Shown here: piece by piece, positions 1 through 7,819 of the stretch
How the letters are laid out: each line of letters starts with the position of its first letter
How positions within the stretch are numbered: position 1 is the first letter of the stretch
Origin: CAYMND01 sp964465065
GTDB taxonomy: Bacteria > Acidobacteriota > Aminicenantia > UBA2199
Reading direction: 5' to 3'
DNA length: 64,000 nucleotides
Assembly: GCA_964465065.1 (NCBI GenBank)
Contig: CAYXHZ010000012.1
Coordinates: 1 to 64,000 of the forward strand
The notes under the pieces: generated by a model
What the model saw: the letters and a program-made list of their open reading frames with translations, nothing else
The model's database searches: none
Told to the model about the DNA's origin: nothing
Program-made: the position numbers and the translations under genes

Positions 1-777
1 GTCATCGACCGTATCATGAATCACCTTAGAACTCGATTCTTTATTGTAGGAATGATTGGCTCTTGCTTTAAACATTTTTGCTTTGAATACACTATCACCC
101 TGATCTTTGAGTCTCTCACGCAACAAATATACCCGGTGATCACAAGAGACATAGTATATCTTTTGATCTTTGGATATGATTCTCTTAGCTGGATTATCAT
201 CCGAAGAAATTTCTGGGAAATTATAATAATCTGATTCAAATAGTTCATCTTTAGAAATATTCGCTTTTTTCAAAAGACCAATTACACGACTATCATCAGA
301 AAATGGTTCTTTCAATAAAGGCCATGGGTATCCCATAGATCTGGAATACTTTTTCCAACGTCCAGATGGATCGATCAAAGTCCGAAACACTGGAACGCCA
401 TCGGGTCCAAGGACTTCGATAAGATAATCAAATTCGAAAGGGTTGTAAAAATGTTTATTATAAACCTTGATAATATCCCCAACTCGATATCCTTTTTCTT
501 TTAAAAGATAATCTTCCACTACTTGCTGGTCGTTGACTTCATCGCTGGGATTGTTCCTGGCAGTTACGATTTCTTTATACTGCCCCATAAAGGTTTGAGT
601 TAATCCGTAATCCAAATCAACGATGATGTCTTCTCTCGTTTTCGGGTACGGGATGGGGATGTAATAGGCACTCTTCTTGTTTTGCAATTCCGTTAACGGC
701 AAAGGTTTGTGCCGTTCTATCGATGATAAATACCCCGTTGGCAAAAATATGATCAGGAGTAAACAGACAATCTTCAA
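1..777 (-). CDS. Secreted protein of unknown function, paralogue A (partial, TTG start)
   Basis: The frame is open from a TTG at 775-777 to the left edge (259 codons). A GGAGGT Shine-Dalgarno at 784-789, six bases upstream, decides the start. Residues 1-19 form a hydrophobic signal peptide. The mature protein begins IERHKPLPLTELQNKKS and then IPIPYPKT, closely matching LERRKPLSLDELKNKKS and TPIPYPKT in the protein encoded at 1479-2370, so the two are paralogues. The last residues in the window, IHDTVDD, align with LLDSVNE near the end of that paralogue, so only about ten residues should be missing. The gene is clearly AT-rich compared with its paralogue and all other genes here. I recognise no domain or function. 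It is third in a minus-strand cluster with 1479-2370 and 866-1321. Confidence 0.75.
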   Translation of the reverse strand, partial: MKIVCLLLIIFLPTGYLSSIERHKPLPLTELQNKKSAYYIPIPYPKTREDIIVDLDYGLTQTFMGQYKEIVTARNNPSDEVNDQQVVEDYLLKEKGYRVGDIIKVYNKHFYNPFEFDYLIEVLGPDGVPVFRTLIDPSGRWKKYSRSMGYPWPLLKEPFSDDSRVIGLLKKANISKDELFESDYYNFPEISSDDNPAKRIISKDQKIYYVSCDHRVYLLRERLKDQGDSVFKAKMFKARANHSYNKESSSKVIHDTVDD

Positions 778-783
778 CTTTTG

Positions 784-789
784 ACCTCC
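784..789 (-). promoter_or_regulatory. Shine-Dalgarno deciding a TTG start
   Basis: GGAGGT lies six bases before the TTG at 775-777 on the minus strand. No in-frame ATG lies near the signal peptide, so this site supports the TTG start of the partial gene at 1-777. Confidence 0.7.
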
Positions 790-865
790 ATAACTTCACT
801 CAATTCTTCCTGCATGATTCTCACTTGAAACAGGTCAGTCGCCCTGAATTCCGGATCCTGAAAAG

Positions 866-1321
866 TCACTCCCGAGTAACCTGCACACGGATCGTCGCAC
901 GCTTCTTGCCGTCCGAATCGAAAAACTGCAGGGGATACATCTGGCTTGGCGTGAACCGGACATCTTCGTATAATTCGACCAGATTGGGAATTGTCGACCA
1001 GCCAAGTTCTTCGCTGTCCTCTTTTTTCTCGTCCGGTTTATAGGTTCCAAGATCCAGCTTCATACCACCATCTAAAACGAGCACAATGTTCACTGTCTGA
1101 TCAAAAACAGCCTTTTCCAGGGTTCTCCGGATTTCCTTCATATGAATGCCGTAGCGCATATTCCGGCTCCTCGAGACCCAGACCCCGGGCAACACCCTCA
1201 TCTTCGCCAGCTTTTTCCATTTCGGCGCGGCTTCATCTTTCGGTATGTCAGCTCCATGAACGCCCATTATGCCAAAACCAAGCAGCAGCATCAGAACGCA
1301 GTGCATTTTCCTTTTCCACAT
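866..1321 (-). CDS. Small secreted protein of unknown function
   Basis: A 151-residue protein. Residues 1-23 form a signal peptide: basic start MWKRK, a hydrophobic core with LMLLLGFGIMG, and a likely cleavage after VHGA. The mature part is hydrophilic and mixed alpha/beta in character, with no cysteine, no repeat and no motif I recognise. An AAGGAG-type ribosome site sits just upstream of the ATG. It lies between two paralogous secreted proteins on the same strand, 88 bases before the downstream one, so it is probably co-transcribed with it and exported to the same compartment. It is not itself similar to those paralogues. Function unknown. Confidence 0.7.
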   Translation of the reverse strand: MWKRKMHCVLMLLLGFGIMGVHGADIPKDEAAPKWKKLAKMRVLPGVWVSRSRNMRYGIHMKEIRRTLEKAVFDQTVNIVLVLDGGMKLDLGTYKPDEKKEDSEELGWSTIPNLVELYEDVRFTPSQMYPLQFFDSDGKKRATIRVQVTRE

Positions 1322-1368
1322 TTCTAAGCACTCCTTGCCCGTTTCAACCGTCCGGGCCAGCCTACTCT

Positions 1369-1398
1369 ATGGTACCCAACCCGACCCAATCGAGTCAA
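1369..1398 (-). promoter_or_regulatory. Candidate promoter before the 866-1321 gene
   Basis: On the minus strand TTGACT (1393-1398) and TACCAT (1369-1374) are 18 bases apart, about 48 bases upstream of the ATG at 1321. The -35 is good and the -10 is fair. It lies in the 157-base gap after the frameshifted gene at 1479-2370. Confidence 0.35.
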
Positions 1399-1478
1399 GC
1401 CGACACATTGCCAGACGAACAATCGCGACAAATGCGAGGTCGTTGCTAAATAAATTTTTCTAAAAGAAATTGCCCGGA

Positions 1479-2370
1479 TCAGAAGATCTCCGTCAGATGG
1501 TAGAACTCTTCGTTGACCGAATCGAGAAGCGTCAGGGGTACCCGGGTTTTTTTGCCTGTTTTCCATGCCGACTTCGTGCCAGGCGGCCAGCAGCTCCTGT
1601 TCGCTCAGGCCCTTGGGACAGGGTTCGCGCAGCGCCGTGAACACGCGGTATTCCCGATACAATCCTTCGCTGACCACCAGGAGGGTGCCGTCCCTGGCTT
1701 GGTGCATCAATATCAGCGAGCCGTCGTCGTTGGCGAATTCCACCGCATGGAACAGCTCCCGGGCGGTTTCGCTCGACACCCGGATGTTGTACCGTTCCAG
1801 AATTTTTTTAACGCGATCGTCGGCAAACGAGCTGTAGGGAAGCGGAGAACGCAAATATTCTTCCCGTCCGCACTCCGGGTTCTCTTTCGACCTGGGTTGA
1901 TCGACGTGCTCAAGTCCGCCGGCGTCATTCAGTATCGCCCGGAGAAAAGGTTTTCCCGTCTTGCTGTCCGTCAAGACGATCAGGAAAGAGTATTCCCCGC
2001 TGTCGGCGTGATTGAGGCTTTGCGCCCGAATGATTTGGCTGCGAACGGATTTACCCTTACGGCCTCCCTTGGCGAAGGCCTCGATCAAGGCATGTGGCCG
2101 TTGAATGGTTGTCTGGGGTTCGCCTCGGAAGGGTATCAGGCGTACCACATGAAACAGCGGTAAACCGTGTTTCCTGACATGGTACCTCAGGTCTTTCAAC
2201 AGCTCCCGGTCCGTTTTCGGATACGGGATCGGGGTATAATATTGACTTTTTTTGTTTTTCAGCTCGTCCAGAGACAGCGGTTTCCTGCGCTCCAGGGCGA
2301 CCAGGGGTGGAGTCAGGACGATGGTCAGCAGCAGCTGGACCAGGAAAAAACGCCGGGTTCTCGCCAACAT
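1479..2370 (-). CDS. Secreted protein of unknown function, paralogue B, with a frameshift near 1553-1600
   Basis: The start is the ATG at 2370, preceded by AGGAGG at ideal spacing. Residues 1-24 form a signal peptide. The protein parallels the one at 1-777: LERRKPLSLDELKNKKS, then TPIPYPKT, then a middle block FADDRVKKILERYNI against FSDDSRVIGLLKKANI. Read without correction, the frame runs on to 1324 with a low-complexity tail. A one-base skip near the A7 run (plus-strand T7 at 1547-1553) instead gives KTRVPLTLLDSVNEEFYHL and a TGA at 1479-1481. That alternative ending matches IHDTVDD of the paralogue, so I end the gene at 1479. The shift may be an assembly error or a real lesion. No domain or function is recognised. 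Confidence 0.65.
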
Positions 2371-2528
2371 TATCGCCTCCTGTTGGTTTTTGTTTACATG
2401 ATAAATTATCGCCAATCTGAAAGAAAGAAAAACGATGATCGAGCAGGCTTTTTTTTTAAATTCTCCAAACGGGAACCAAAGCGCCGGCCTGGATTGTCTA
2501 AACGACGACAACGAAAAGGAGAATGAAC

Positions 2529-3047
2529 ATGAACTTGAAAAAAATGACGATTGCAACGCTGGTTTTTCTGCTGCTGGCCTTTCAGCTCGACGCCACCCGC
2601 CAAGGCATGCGGCAGCGTGACGGCATGGGCCGCTCCCATGACGGACAGCTGATGATGAGGCTGCTGGAAAACCGGGCCGAAGCCCTGGGTCTGAGCGAGC
2701 AGCAGCTCCAGGAAATCAGGTCCCTGTGTACCGCCAACGCCGAACAGAAAGTGGCCCTGGTCAACAAGAACAACCTGCTCAAGCTGGAGCTCGACAAGTC
2801 GCTGGCCCAGGAAAATCGCGACTACGCCAAGATCAAGGACCTGATGAGCCAGATGGCCGGCAACCGCATCGAACTGCGCCTCAACGGCCTGAAAACCCGT
2901 GAAAAAGCGACCGCCATCCTGACCCCCGAGCAACGCAAGGCTCTTGAAGAGATCGTCTCGGAGCGCCGCCGGGAACAGCGGCAGATGCGGTCCGGGAAAC
3001 GGGACAGAATGCATCGTTCCGATCGTTCCGGCCGCAACAGGGATTGA
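2529..3047 (+). CDS. Spy/CpxP-like periplasmic LTxxQ protein
   Basis: About 172 residues. Two in-frame ATGs lie at 2523 and 2529; the GGAG at 2518-2521 is seven bases before 2529 and only one before 2523, so 2529 is chosen. A signal peptide (IATLVFLLLAFQL) is followed by a helical, charged protein with GLSEQQLQEIRSL and ILTPEQRKAL, the LTxxQ-type motifs of the Spy/CpxP/ZraP family. Members of that family are periplasmic chaperones or stress sensors that respond to envelope damage or metals. The C-terminal 25 residues are very basic and Arg/Ser-rich. It is transcribed divergently from the secreted-protein cluster at 1-2370 and ends in a clear terminator. The exact role is inferred. Confidence 0.7.
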   Translation: MNLKKMTIATLVFLLLAFQLDATRQGMRQRDGMGRSHDGQLMMRLLENRAEALGLSEQQLQEIRSLCTANAEQKVALVNKNNLLKLELDKSLAQENRDYAKIKDLMSQMAGNRIELRLNGLKTREKATAILTPEQRKALEEIVSERRREQRQMRSGKRDRMHRSDRSGRNRD

Positions 3048-3059
3048 AGCGATTACAGA

Positions 3060-3096
3060 CGGGCGGAGCCCGAAGCCCGGCTCCGTCCGGTCTTTT
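3060..3096 (+). terminator. Rho-independent terminator after the Spy-like gene
   Basis: CGGGCGGAGCC (3060-3070) pairs with GGCTCCGTCCG (3079-3089), with one G-U pair and an 8-base loop. It is followed by GTCTTTT. It sits 13 bases after the stop of the 2529-3047 gene and before the metG promoter. Confidence 0.75.
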
Positions 3097-3108
3097 CCCT
3101 CATCCGCT

Positions 3109-3137
3109 TTGACCCGTTGGAGAAAATCGGTTAAAAT
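3109..3137 (+). promoter_or_regulatory. Sigma70-type promoter for metG
   Basis: TTGACC (3109-3114) and TAAAAT (3132-3137) are separated by exactly 17 bases. The predicted transcript starts near 3144, about 30 bases before the GTG start of metG. Confidence 0.6.
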
Positions 3138-3173
3138 TCTGTTTTATTAACCAAGACTCCGGAGAACTCAACA

Positions 3174-5189
3174 GTGGATGCAAAAAAGAAAAGGATCATA
3201 GTCACATCGGGCCTTCCCTACGCCAACGGCGATATCCATCTCGGTCACCTGGTCGAATACCTGCAGACCGATTTCTGGGTTCGTTTCCAGAAGATGCGCG
3301 GTCACGAGTGCCGCTATTTCTGCGCCGACGACACCCACGGCACCCCGATCATGATCGCCGCCCGCAAGGAAGGCATCACCCCCGAAGAGCTGGTCGGCCG
3401 CAACCGCGAGAAGCACATCGAGGACTTCAACCGCTTCGAGATCAATTTCGATCACTACGGTTCCACCAACAGCGCGGCCAACCGCGTCCTGACCGAACAA
3501 TTCTACCAAGGCATGGTCCAGGCCGGCCATATCGAAAACCACGCCATCAGCCAGCTGTACTGCGAACAGGACAAGATGTTTTTGCCGGACCGCTTCGTTC
3601 GCGGCGAATGCCCGCGCTGCGGCGCTCCGGACCAGTACGGCGATTCCTGCGACAAGTGCAGCGCCACCTATACCACCACCGAGGTCAAAAACCCGCGCTG
3701 CAGCATCTGCGGTTCGACCCCGGTCGAAAAGGAAAGCCCGCACATATTCTTCAACCTGGAAGCGTTCCGTTCCTTCTTGAGCGGCTGGATCGTGGACCAT
3801 GTCCCGGTGGAGGCCGCCAAGAAACTGCAGGAATGGCTCAAAGAGCCGCTGCGTTCCTGGGATATTTCCCGTGACGCCCCGTATTTCGGCTTCGGGATCC
3901 CCGATCAGCCCGGCAAGTATTTCTACGTATGGGTCGACGCGCCGATCGGCTACCTGGCCGCCGCCAGCGAATGGTGTCAAACGACGGGCAACGACTTCAA
4001 GACCCTCTGGAACGGCGAAAACAGCGAGATTTACCATTTCATCGGCAAGGACATCTTGTACTTCCATACCCTTTTCTGGCCGGCCATGCTGAAAACAGCC
4101 GGCTATAAGCTGCCCGACCAGGTGTTCATTCACGGCTTTCTGACCGTCGACGGCGAAAAGATGAGCAAATCCAAGGGCACGTTCATCACCGCCCGTTCCT
4201 ATCTCGAAGAGCTCGACCCCCTCTACCTGCGTTATTACTACGCCAGCAAACTCAACGGCTCCATGGGCGACATCGATCTCAGCGTCGAGGATTTCCAGAA
4301 CCGCATCAACTCCGAACTGGTCGGCAAACTGACCAACCTGGCCTCGCGCAGCATGCAGATGCTGCACAAAAATCTCGATGGCCGCCTGGGCAGCGTCAGC
4401 GACAACGGACGGGACATGCTGAACCGTTTCCGGGCATGCTCCGAAGACATCGCCGCCCATTACCAGGCCCGGGATTTCTCCCGGGTCATCCAGGCCGTCC
4501 GGCAGATGGCCGACGAGGCAAACCGCTACATCGACGCCGCCAAGCCCTGGGAAACGATCAAGAGCGACGCCGAACAGACCCGCAACCTGCTGACCGACAT
4601 CGCCAACCTTTTCCGGCTGCTGACCATCTACCTGGCTCCGGTATTGCCCTCTTACGCCGCCAGGACTGCCGCCATATTCGGAGAAAAGGCCTACCAGTGG
4701 TCCAGCATCGCCGAAACGGTCGAAAACCGGTCGCTCAAGCCTTATGAAAACCTGGCCAACCGCATCCAGACCGGACAAATGGAAAAGGTTATCGAGGCAT
4801 CCCGACAGTCGGATGCTCCGGCTCCCGTGCCCGAACCGGCTGCGGCCCACGAGACGTTGGCTGCGGAAATCGGCATCGACACCTTCGCCATGGTCGATCT
4901 GCGCGTGGCCCGCATCCTGAGCGCCGAAGAGGTCAAGGAATCCAAGAAGCTGGTCAAGGTCAGCGTCGACCTGGGCCTGGAAAAGCGGCAGATCTTCGCC
5001 GGCATCCGTACCGCCTACAAGCCGGAGGATCTGGTCGGGCGTCTGGTCATCGTCGTCGCCAACCTCAAGGCCCGGCAGATGAAGTTCGGACTCTCGGAGG
5101 GCATGATACTGGCTGCCGGTGAAGGCGGACAGGAAATATTCCTTCTTTCCCCCGATCAAGGCGCTGTCCCCGGCCAAAGGATCCACTGA
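3174..5189 (+). CDS. metG: Methionyl-tRNA synthetase with C-terminal tRNA-binding domain
   Basis: 671 residues. It charges tRNA-Met with methionine in the cytoplasm. The class I signature PYANGDIHLGH is at about residues 15-25 and the KMSKS loop (KMSKSKG) at about 330. Between them is the connective peptide with a double zinc knuckle: CPRCG with CDKC, and CSICG. The last 110 residues form the EMAP/Trbp111-like tRNA-binding domain (FAMVDLRVARI, then LKARQMKFGLSEGM). This long, dimeric form is common in bacteria. The start is GTG at 3174 with GGAG nine bases upstream. An overlapping ATG at 3178 is out of frame. The acyltransferase gene begins two bases after the stop, so the two are probably co-transcribed. 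Confidence 0.96.
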   Translation: MDAKKKRIIVTSGLPYANGDIHLGHLVEYLQTDFWVRFQKMRGHECRYFCADDTHGTPIMIAARKEGITPEELVGRNREKHIEDFNRFEINFDHYGSTNSAANRVLTEQFYQGMVQAGHIENHAISQLYCEQDKMFLPDRFVRGECPRCGAPDQYGDSCDKCSATYTTTEVKNPRCSICGSTPVEKESPHIFFNLEAFRSFLSGWIVDHVPVEAAKKLQEWLKEPLRSWDISRDAPYFGFGIPDQPGKYFYVWVDAPIGYLAAASEWCQTTGNDFKTLWNGENSEIYHFIGKDILYFHTLFWPAMLKTAGYKLPDQVFIHGFLTVDGEKMSKSKGTFITARSYLEELDPLYLRYYYASKLNGSMGDIDLSVEDFQNRINSELVGKLTNLASRSMQMLHKNLDGRLGSVSDNGRDMLNRFRACSEDIAAHYQARDFSRVIQAVRQMADEANRYIDAAKPWETIKSDAEQTRNLLTDIANLFRLLTIYLAPVLPSYAARTAAIFGEKAYQWSSIAETVENRSLKPYENLANRIQTGQMEKVIEASRQSDAPAPVPEPAAAHETLAAEIGIDTFAMVDLRVARILSAEEVKESKKLVKVSVDLGLEKRQIFAGIRTAYKPEDLVGRLVIVVANLKARQMKFGLSEGMILAAGEGGQEIFLLSPDQGAVPGQRIH

Positions 5190-5191
5190 AG

Positions 5192-6022
5192 ATGCCGCCT
5201 CTGGAACGCCAGGTCTCGCCTCCGTTCCCGGGTGACGTATACCGGACCGCAGCGGATCGCCCGCTGTCCAACTGGGATAAAATTCTGCTGGGCAGCCGCT
5301 GGCCCCTGTACATCCGTTTCATCACCCGGGTCGTGCTGAAAAGCCGCCGTCTGGCCCTGAACGGAGAGTACGACCGGCTCAACTGGGTCAGGGCCTCGCT
5401 GGACATCATGGAATGCATCGAGCTGAGCGGCGGCAAGTTTTTCATCGAAGGCCTGGATCGGCTGCGCGGACCGGAAAAGGCGCTGGTCATCGTCGCCAAC
5501 CACGTCGGCACCCTGGAAACGCTCATCCTGCCCGCTCTGATCGCCGGCATCCGCCCGGCCACCTTCGTGGTCAAGAAGAGTCTGGTCGGCGGACCGGCCT
5601 TCGGTCCGATCATGCGCAGCTGCCAGCCGGTCGTCGTCGGACGCGAGAATCCCCGCGAGGATCTGGAACGGGTGCTCAAGGAAGGCACGGAAAAACTGCT
5701 CGCAGGCACTTCCATCATCCTGTTTCCGGAAAGCACGCGCCAAAAGGTATTCGACCCCAAAAAATTCAATTCCCTCGGCATAAAACTCGCCAGAAGGGCC
5801 AATGTCCCCATCCTTCCCCTGGCCCTGAAAACCGACTTCTGGGGAACCGGGACCTTGATCCGTCCCTTCGGGCCGGTACGACGCGACAGCCCCATCCTGT
5901 TCAAGTTCGGTCCGCCCATGGCCGTGACAGGAAACGGCCGACAGGAGCACAGCGACTGTATCGAATTCATCCGCAGCCACTTGGAGCGCTGGCAGCACCC
6001 CGTACACAGTCATGAACCGTGA
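5192..6022 (+). CDS. PlsC-like lysophospholipid acyltransferase family protein
   Basis: 276 residues. The family transfers acyl chains to glycerol-phosphate or related lipids at the membrane. The acceptor-site motif is NHVGTLE at about residue 100, i.e. H-x4-E instead of the usual H-x4-D. The second motif is FPESTR at about 178 (canonical FPEGTR), followed by GIKLARRANVPILPLALK. There is no clear membrane-spanning segment. The ATG lies two bases after the metG stop, which suggests translational coupling. The exact substrate cannot be told. The Glu for Asp change in the catalytic motif may indicate an unusual acyl acceptor or lower activity. Confidence 0.85.
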   Translation: MPPLERQVSPPFPGDVYRTAADRPLSNWDKILLGSRWPLYIRFITRVVLKSRRLALNGEYDRLNWVRASLDIMECIELSGGKFFIEGLDRLRGPEKALVIVANHVGTLETLILPALIAGIRPATFVVKKSLVGGPAFGPIMRSCQPVVVGRENPREDLERVLKEGTEKLLAGTSIILFPESTRQKVFDPKKFNSLGIKLARRANVPILPLALKTDFWGTGTLIRPFGPVRRDSPILFKFGPPMAVTGNGRQEHSDCIEFIRSHLERWQHPVHSHEP

Positions 6023-6094
6023 TCCGGCCGTTCCAATACATTTCTTAGCATTAACACCACAGTTTTCAAGTATTTTTCCGACATGCTAGCCCTT

Positions 6095-6117
6095 TTCAAA
6101 CCATTTGAATGTATAGT
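6095..6117 (+). promoter_or_regulatory. Inverted repeat and -10-like box before the 6160 gene
   Basis: TTCAAA-CCA-TTTGAA (6095-6109) is a perfect 6-3-6 inverted repeat. A TATAGT box (6112-6117) follows it, about 43 bases before the ATG at 6160. No good -35 is visible, so an activator or a repressor might bind the repeat. This is inference from position only. Confidence 0.4.
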
Positions 6118-6159
6118 ACAATTATTTTGGTTTCGTGGCTTAACGGTTTTGGAGGAAGT

Positions 6160-6690
6160 ATGAAACGATTGTCTTTTTTCTCAGCCCTTCTCATGGTAAT
6201 ACTCGGTTCCGGTACCCTTGCCGGCCAGACGCTGACGCAAATCGGTTACAAAATCAAAACGGGATTGCCTGAACATGACAAGTACATCGTCCTGGTCTGC
6301 GATAAGGACTATGACCGCATGCTCTCCGAAGCCCGAAGCGCCCAACTGATTTTAAAGAAAAATTTCACCGTGCACTCCGTCTCCTACCTGGGGGCCATGA
6401 AAAGGATCATCACCGAGATCATCATCAAAAAGAGCGATCTGCTGGTCATCATCATCGCCGACGAGGAATTCATGAATCAGACGACCGTACGCTGGGTCAG
6501 CCAGCAATTGACCCCGGCCGGAATCCCCCTGATCAGCACCCGGGCCAACGATACGATGTGCGGCGCCCTGCTGACGATTTCCCAGGGGGAATCGCAGATC
6601 ATCACCCATATCAACAAGATCATTCTCAGCCTGCTCAAGATCACCCTTCCCGAAGAGTTCGAAAGTTCGTGCATTGTCGATGTCGAATAA
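6160..6690 (+). CDS. Secreted protein of unknown function
   Basis: 176 residues from the ATG at 6160, chosen because GGAGG at 6151-6155 is correctly placed and a signal peptide (MKRLSFFSALLMVILGS, cleavage near LAG-QT) follows. The mature part looks like an alpha/beta Rossmann-type fold, with alternating hydrophobic strands (YIVLVCDKDYD, SDLLVIIIADEEF, IPLISTRAND). It loosely resembles the periplasmic substrate-binding fold, but no family is certain. A 137-base gap with a palindrome precedes it, and the OsmC gene follows 69 bases later on the same strand. Confidence 0.65.
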   Translation: MKRLSFFSALLMVILGSGTLAGQTLTQIGYKIKTGLPEHDKYIVLVCDKDYDRMLSEARSAQLILKKNFTVHSVSYLGAMKRIITEIIIKKSDLLVIIIADEEFMNQTTVRWVSQQLTPAGIPLISTRANDTMCGALLTISQGESQIITHINKIILSLLKITLPEEFESSCIVDVE

Positions 6691-6759
6691 CGGCGACAAA
6701 ACCGTAAAAACGCAATCCAGCTCGAAAAGGAACAAGACAGCACCGTACGGAGGGAGTCA

Positions 6760-7179
6760 ATGAACTGCACTCTGGACTGGCAGGAAGGCATGCGCTTCTC
6801 GGCGCAACTCGACGGGTTCGAGATCGTCATCGACGCCGCCAGCGAAAACGGCGGCGGCAACCGGGGACCCCGGCCCAAAGGCCTGGTTCTGGCCGCACTG
6901 GCCGGTTGTACCGGAATGGATGTCATCTCCATCCTGAAAAAAATGAAAATTTCGCCATCGGCCTTCCGGGTCACGGTCGACAGCCAATTGGCCCAGGATC
7001 ATCCCAAACGCTTCACCGCCATCACCGTCGATTACCGGTTTTGGGGCCAAGACCTGGACAAGGATAAGCTTCTGCGGGCCATCACCCTTTCCGAAGAACG
7101 CTACTGCGGTGTTTCGGCCAGTCTCAAGCCTCAGGTAAGCATCGGTCACCGCCTGTTCATCAACGATGAAGCGCAGTGA
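6760..7179 (+). CDS. OsmC/Ohr family protein
   Basis: 139 residues, full length for the OsmC family, which reduces organic hydroperoxides through a pair of cysteines. The two family cysteines are present: ALAGCTGMDV (about residue 50) and ERYCGVSASL (about 115). It is closer to the YhfA-like OsmC branch than to Ohr, judged by the RGPRPKGLVLAALAGC region. GGAGGG precedes the ATG. Its last 14 bases overlap the endonuclease III gene, so an oxidant-defence protein and an oxidised-base repair enzyme are translated together. The substrate is inferred from the family. Confidence 0.87.
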   Translation: MNCTLDWQEGMRFSAQLDGFEIVIDAASENGGGNRGPRPKGLVLAALAGCTGMDVISILKKMKISPSAFRVTVDSQLAQDHPKRFTAITVDYRFWGQDLDKDKLLRAITLSEERYCGVSASLKPQVSIGHRLFINDEAQ

Positions 7180-7819
7180 TCCCGAGCGGCAGCTGGCCGT
7201 CATCGCCGAGATGATCGAACCGCTCGCCGCCCCGGTCAAACAATTCGAGCGCGAAATCCGCACCGACCCGTTACGCACCCTGGTTTCGGTACTGCTCAGT
7301 TCCCGTACCAAGGATGCGGTCACCCTGGCGGCTTCGGCCAGACTGTTCGCCGGCATCGCCGACAGCCACGACCTGGCGGCCTTATCCATCGAGGAAATCG
7401 AACGACGCATTTACCCGGTAGGCTTTTATCACCAAAAGGCCCGCCACATCAAGGAACTGGCCCAAAACATCAGCGCCGGCACCCCGCTGCTGCCCGACCG
7501 GGAGCGGCTGATGGCCCTGCCCGGTGTAGGCCGCAAAACCGCCAATCTGGTGCTGGCTCTGGCCTTCTCGGTACCAGCCATCGCGGTGGATATTCATGTA
7601 TTCCGCATCAGCCGCCGCTTGGGCTGGTGCCGGGGCGACAGCCCGCAGGAAGTGGAGAACGAATTGATGCGCCTGTTTTCCAAGCGCAACCTTTGGCCTG
7701 GTATCAACCAAACCCTGGTGGCTTTCGGTCAGACCATATGCCGGCCGCAGCGCCCCCTGTGCCGGCAATGCAGACTGCAAGCGGACTGCCCCGCTGCCGA
7801 AGCTTCAGCCGTTCAGTGA
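7166..7819 (+). CDS. nth: Endonuclease III, DNA glycosylase/AP lyase
   Basis: 217 residues. It removes oxidised pyrimidines from DNA and nicks at the abasic site. The helix-hairpin-helix LPGVGRKTANLVL at about 117-129 carries the catalytic Lys, and AVDIHVFRISRRLG at about 139 carries the catalytic Asp. The C-terminal iron-sulfur ligands C-x6-C-x2-C-x5-C are intact (CRPQRPLCRQCRLQADC). It overlaps the OsmC gene by 14 bases at its start and the convergent prc gene by 15 bases at its end. Confidence 0.95.
   Translation: MKRSDPERQLAVIAEMIEPLAAPVKQFEREIRTDPLRTLVSVLLSSRTKDAVTLAASARLFAGIADSHDLAALSIEEIERRIYPVGFYHQKARHIKELAQNISAGTPLLPDRERLMALPGVGRKTANLVLALAFSVPAIAVDIHVFRISRRLGWCRGDSPQEVENELMRLFSKRNLWPGINQTLVAFGQTICRPQRPLCRQCRLQADCPAAEASAVQ

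Noticed and set aside
1324..1478. C-terminal extension of paralogue B to 1324
   Set aside because: The tail has no similarity to the paralogue, while a one-base skip gives a matching ending and a stop at 1479. The extension would also run up to the next gene.
3168..5186. 672-codon minus-strand frame opposite metG, and similar long frames opposite many other genes
   Set aside because: They mirror genuine genes with clear motifs. Long antisense frames arise from the GC-rich codon pattern and show no protein family features of their own.
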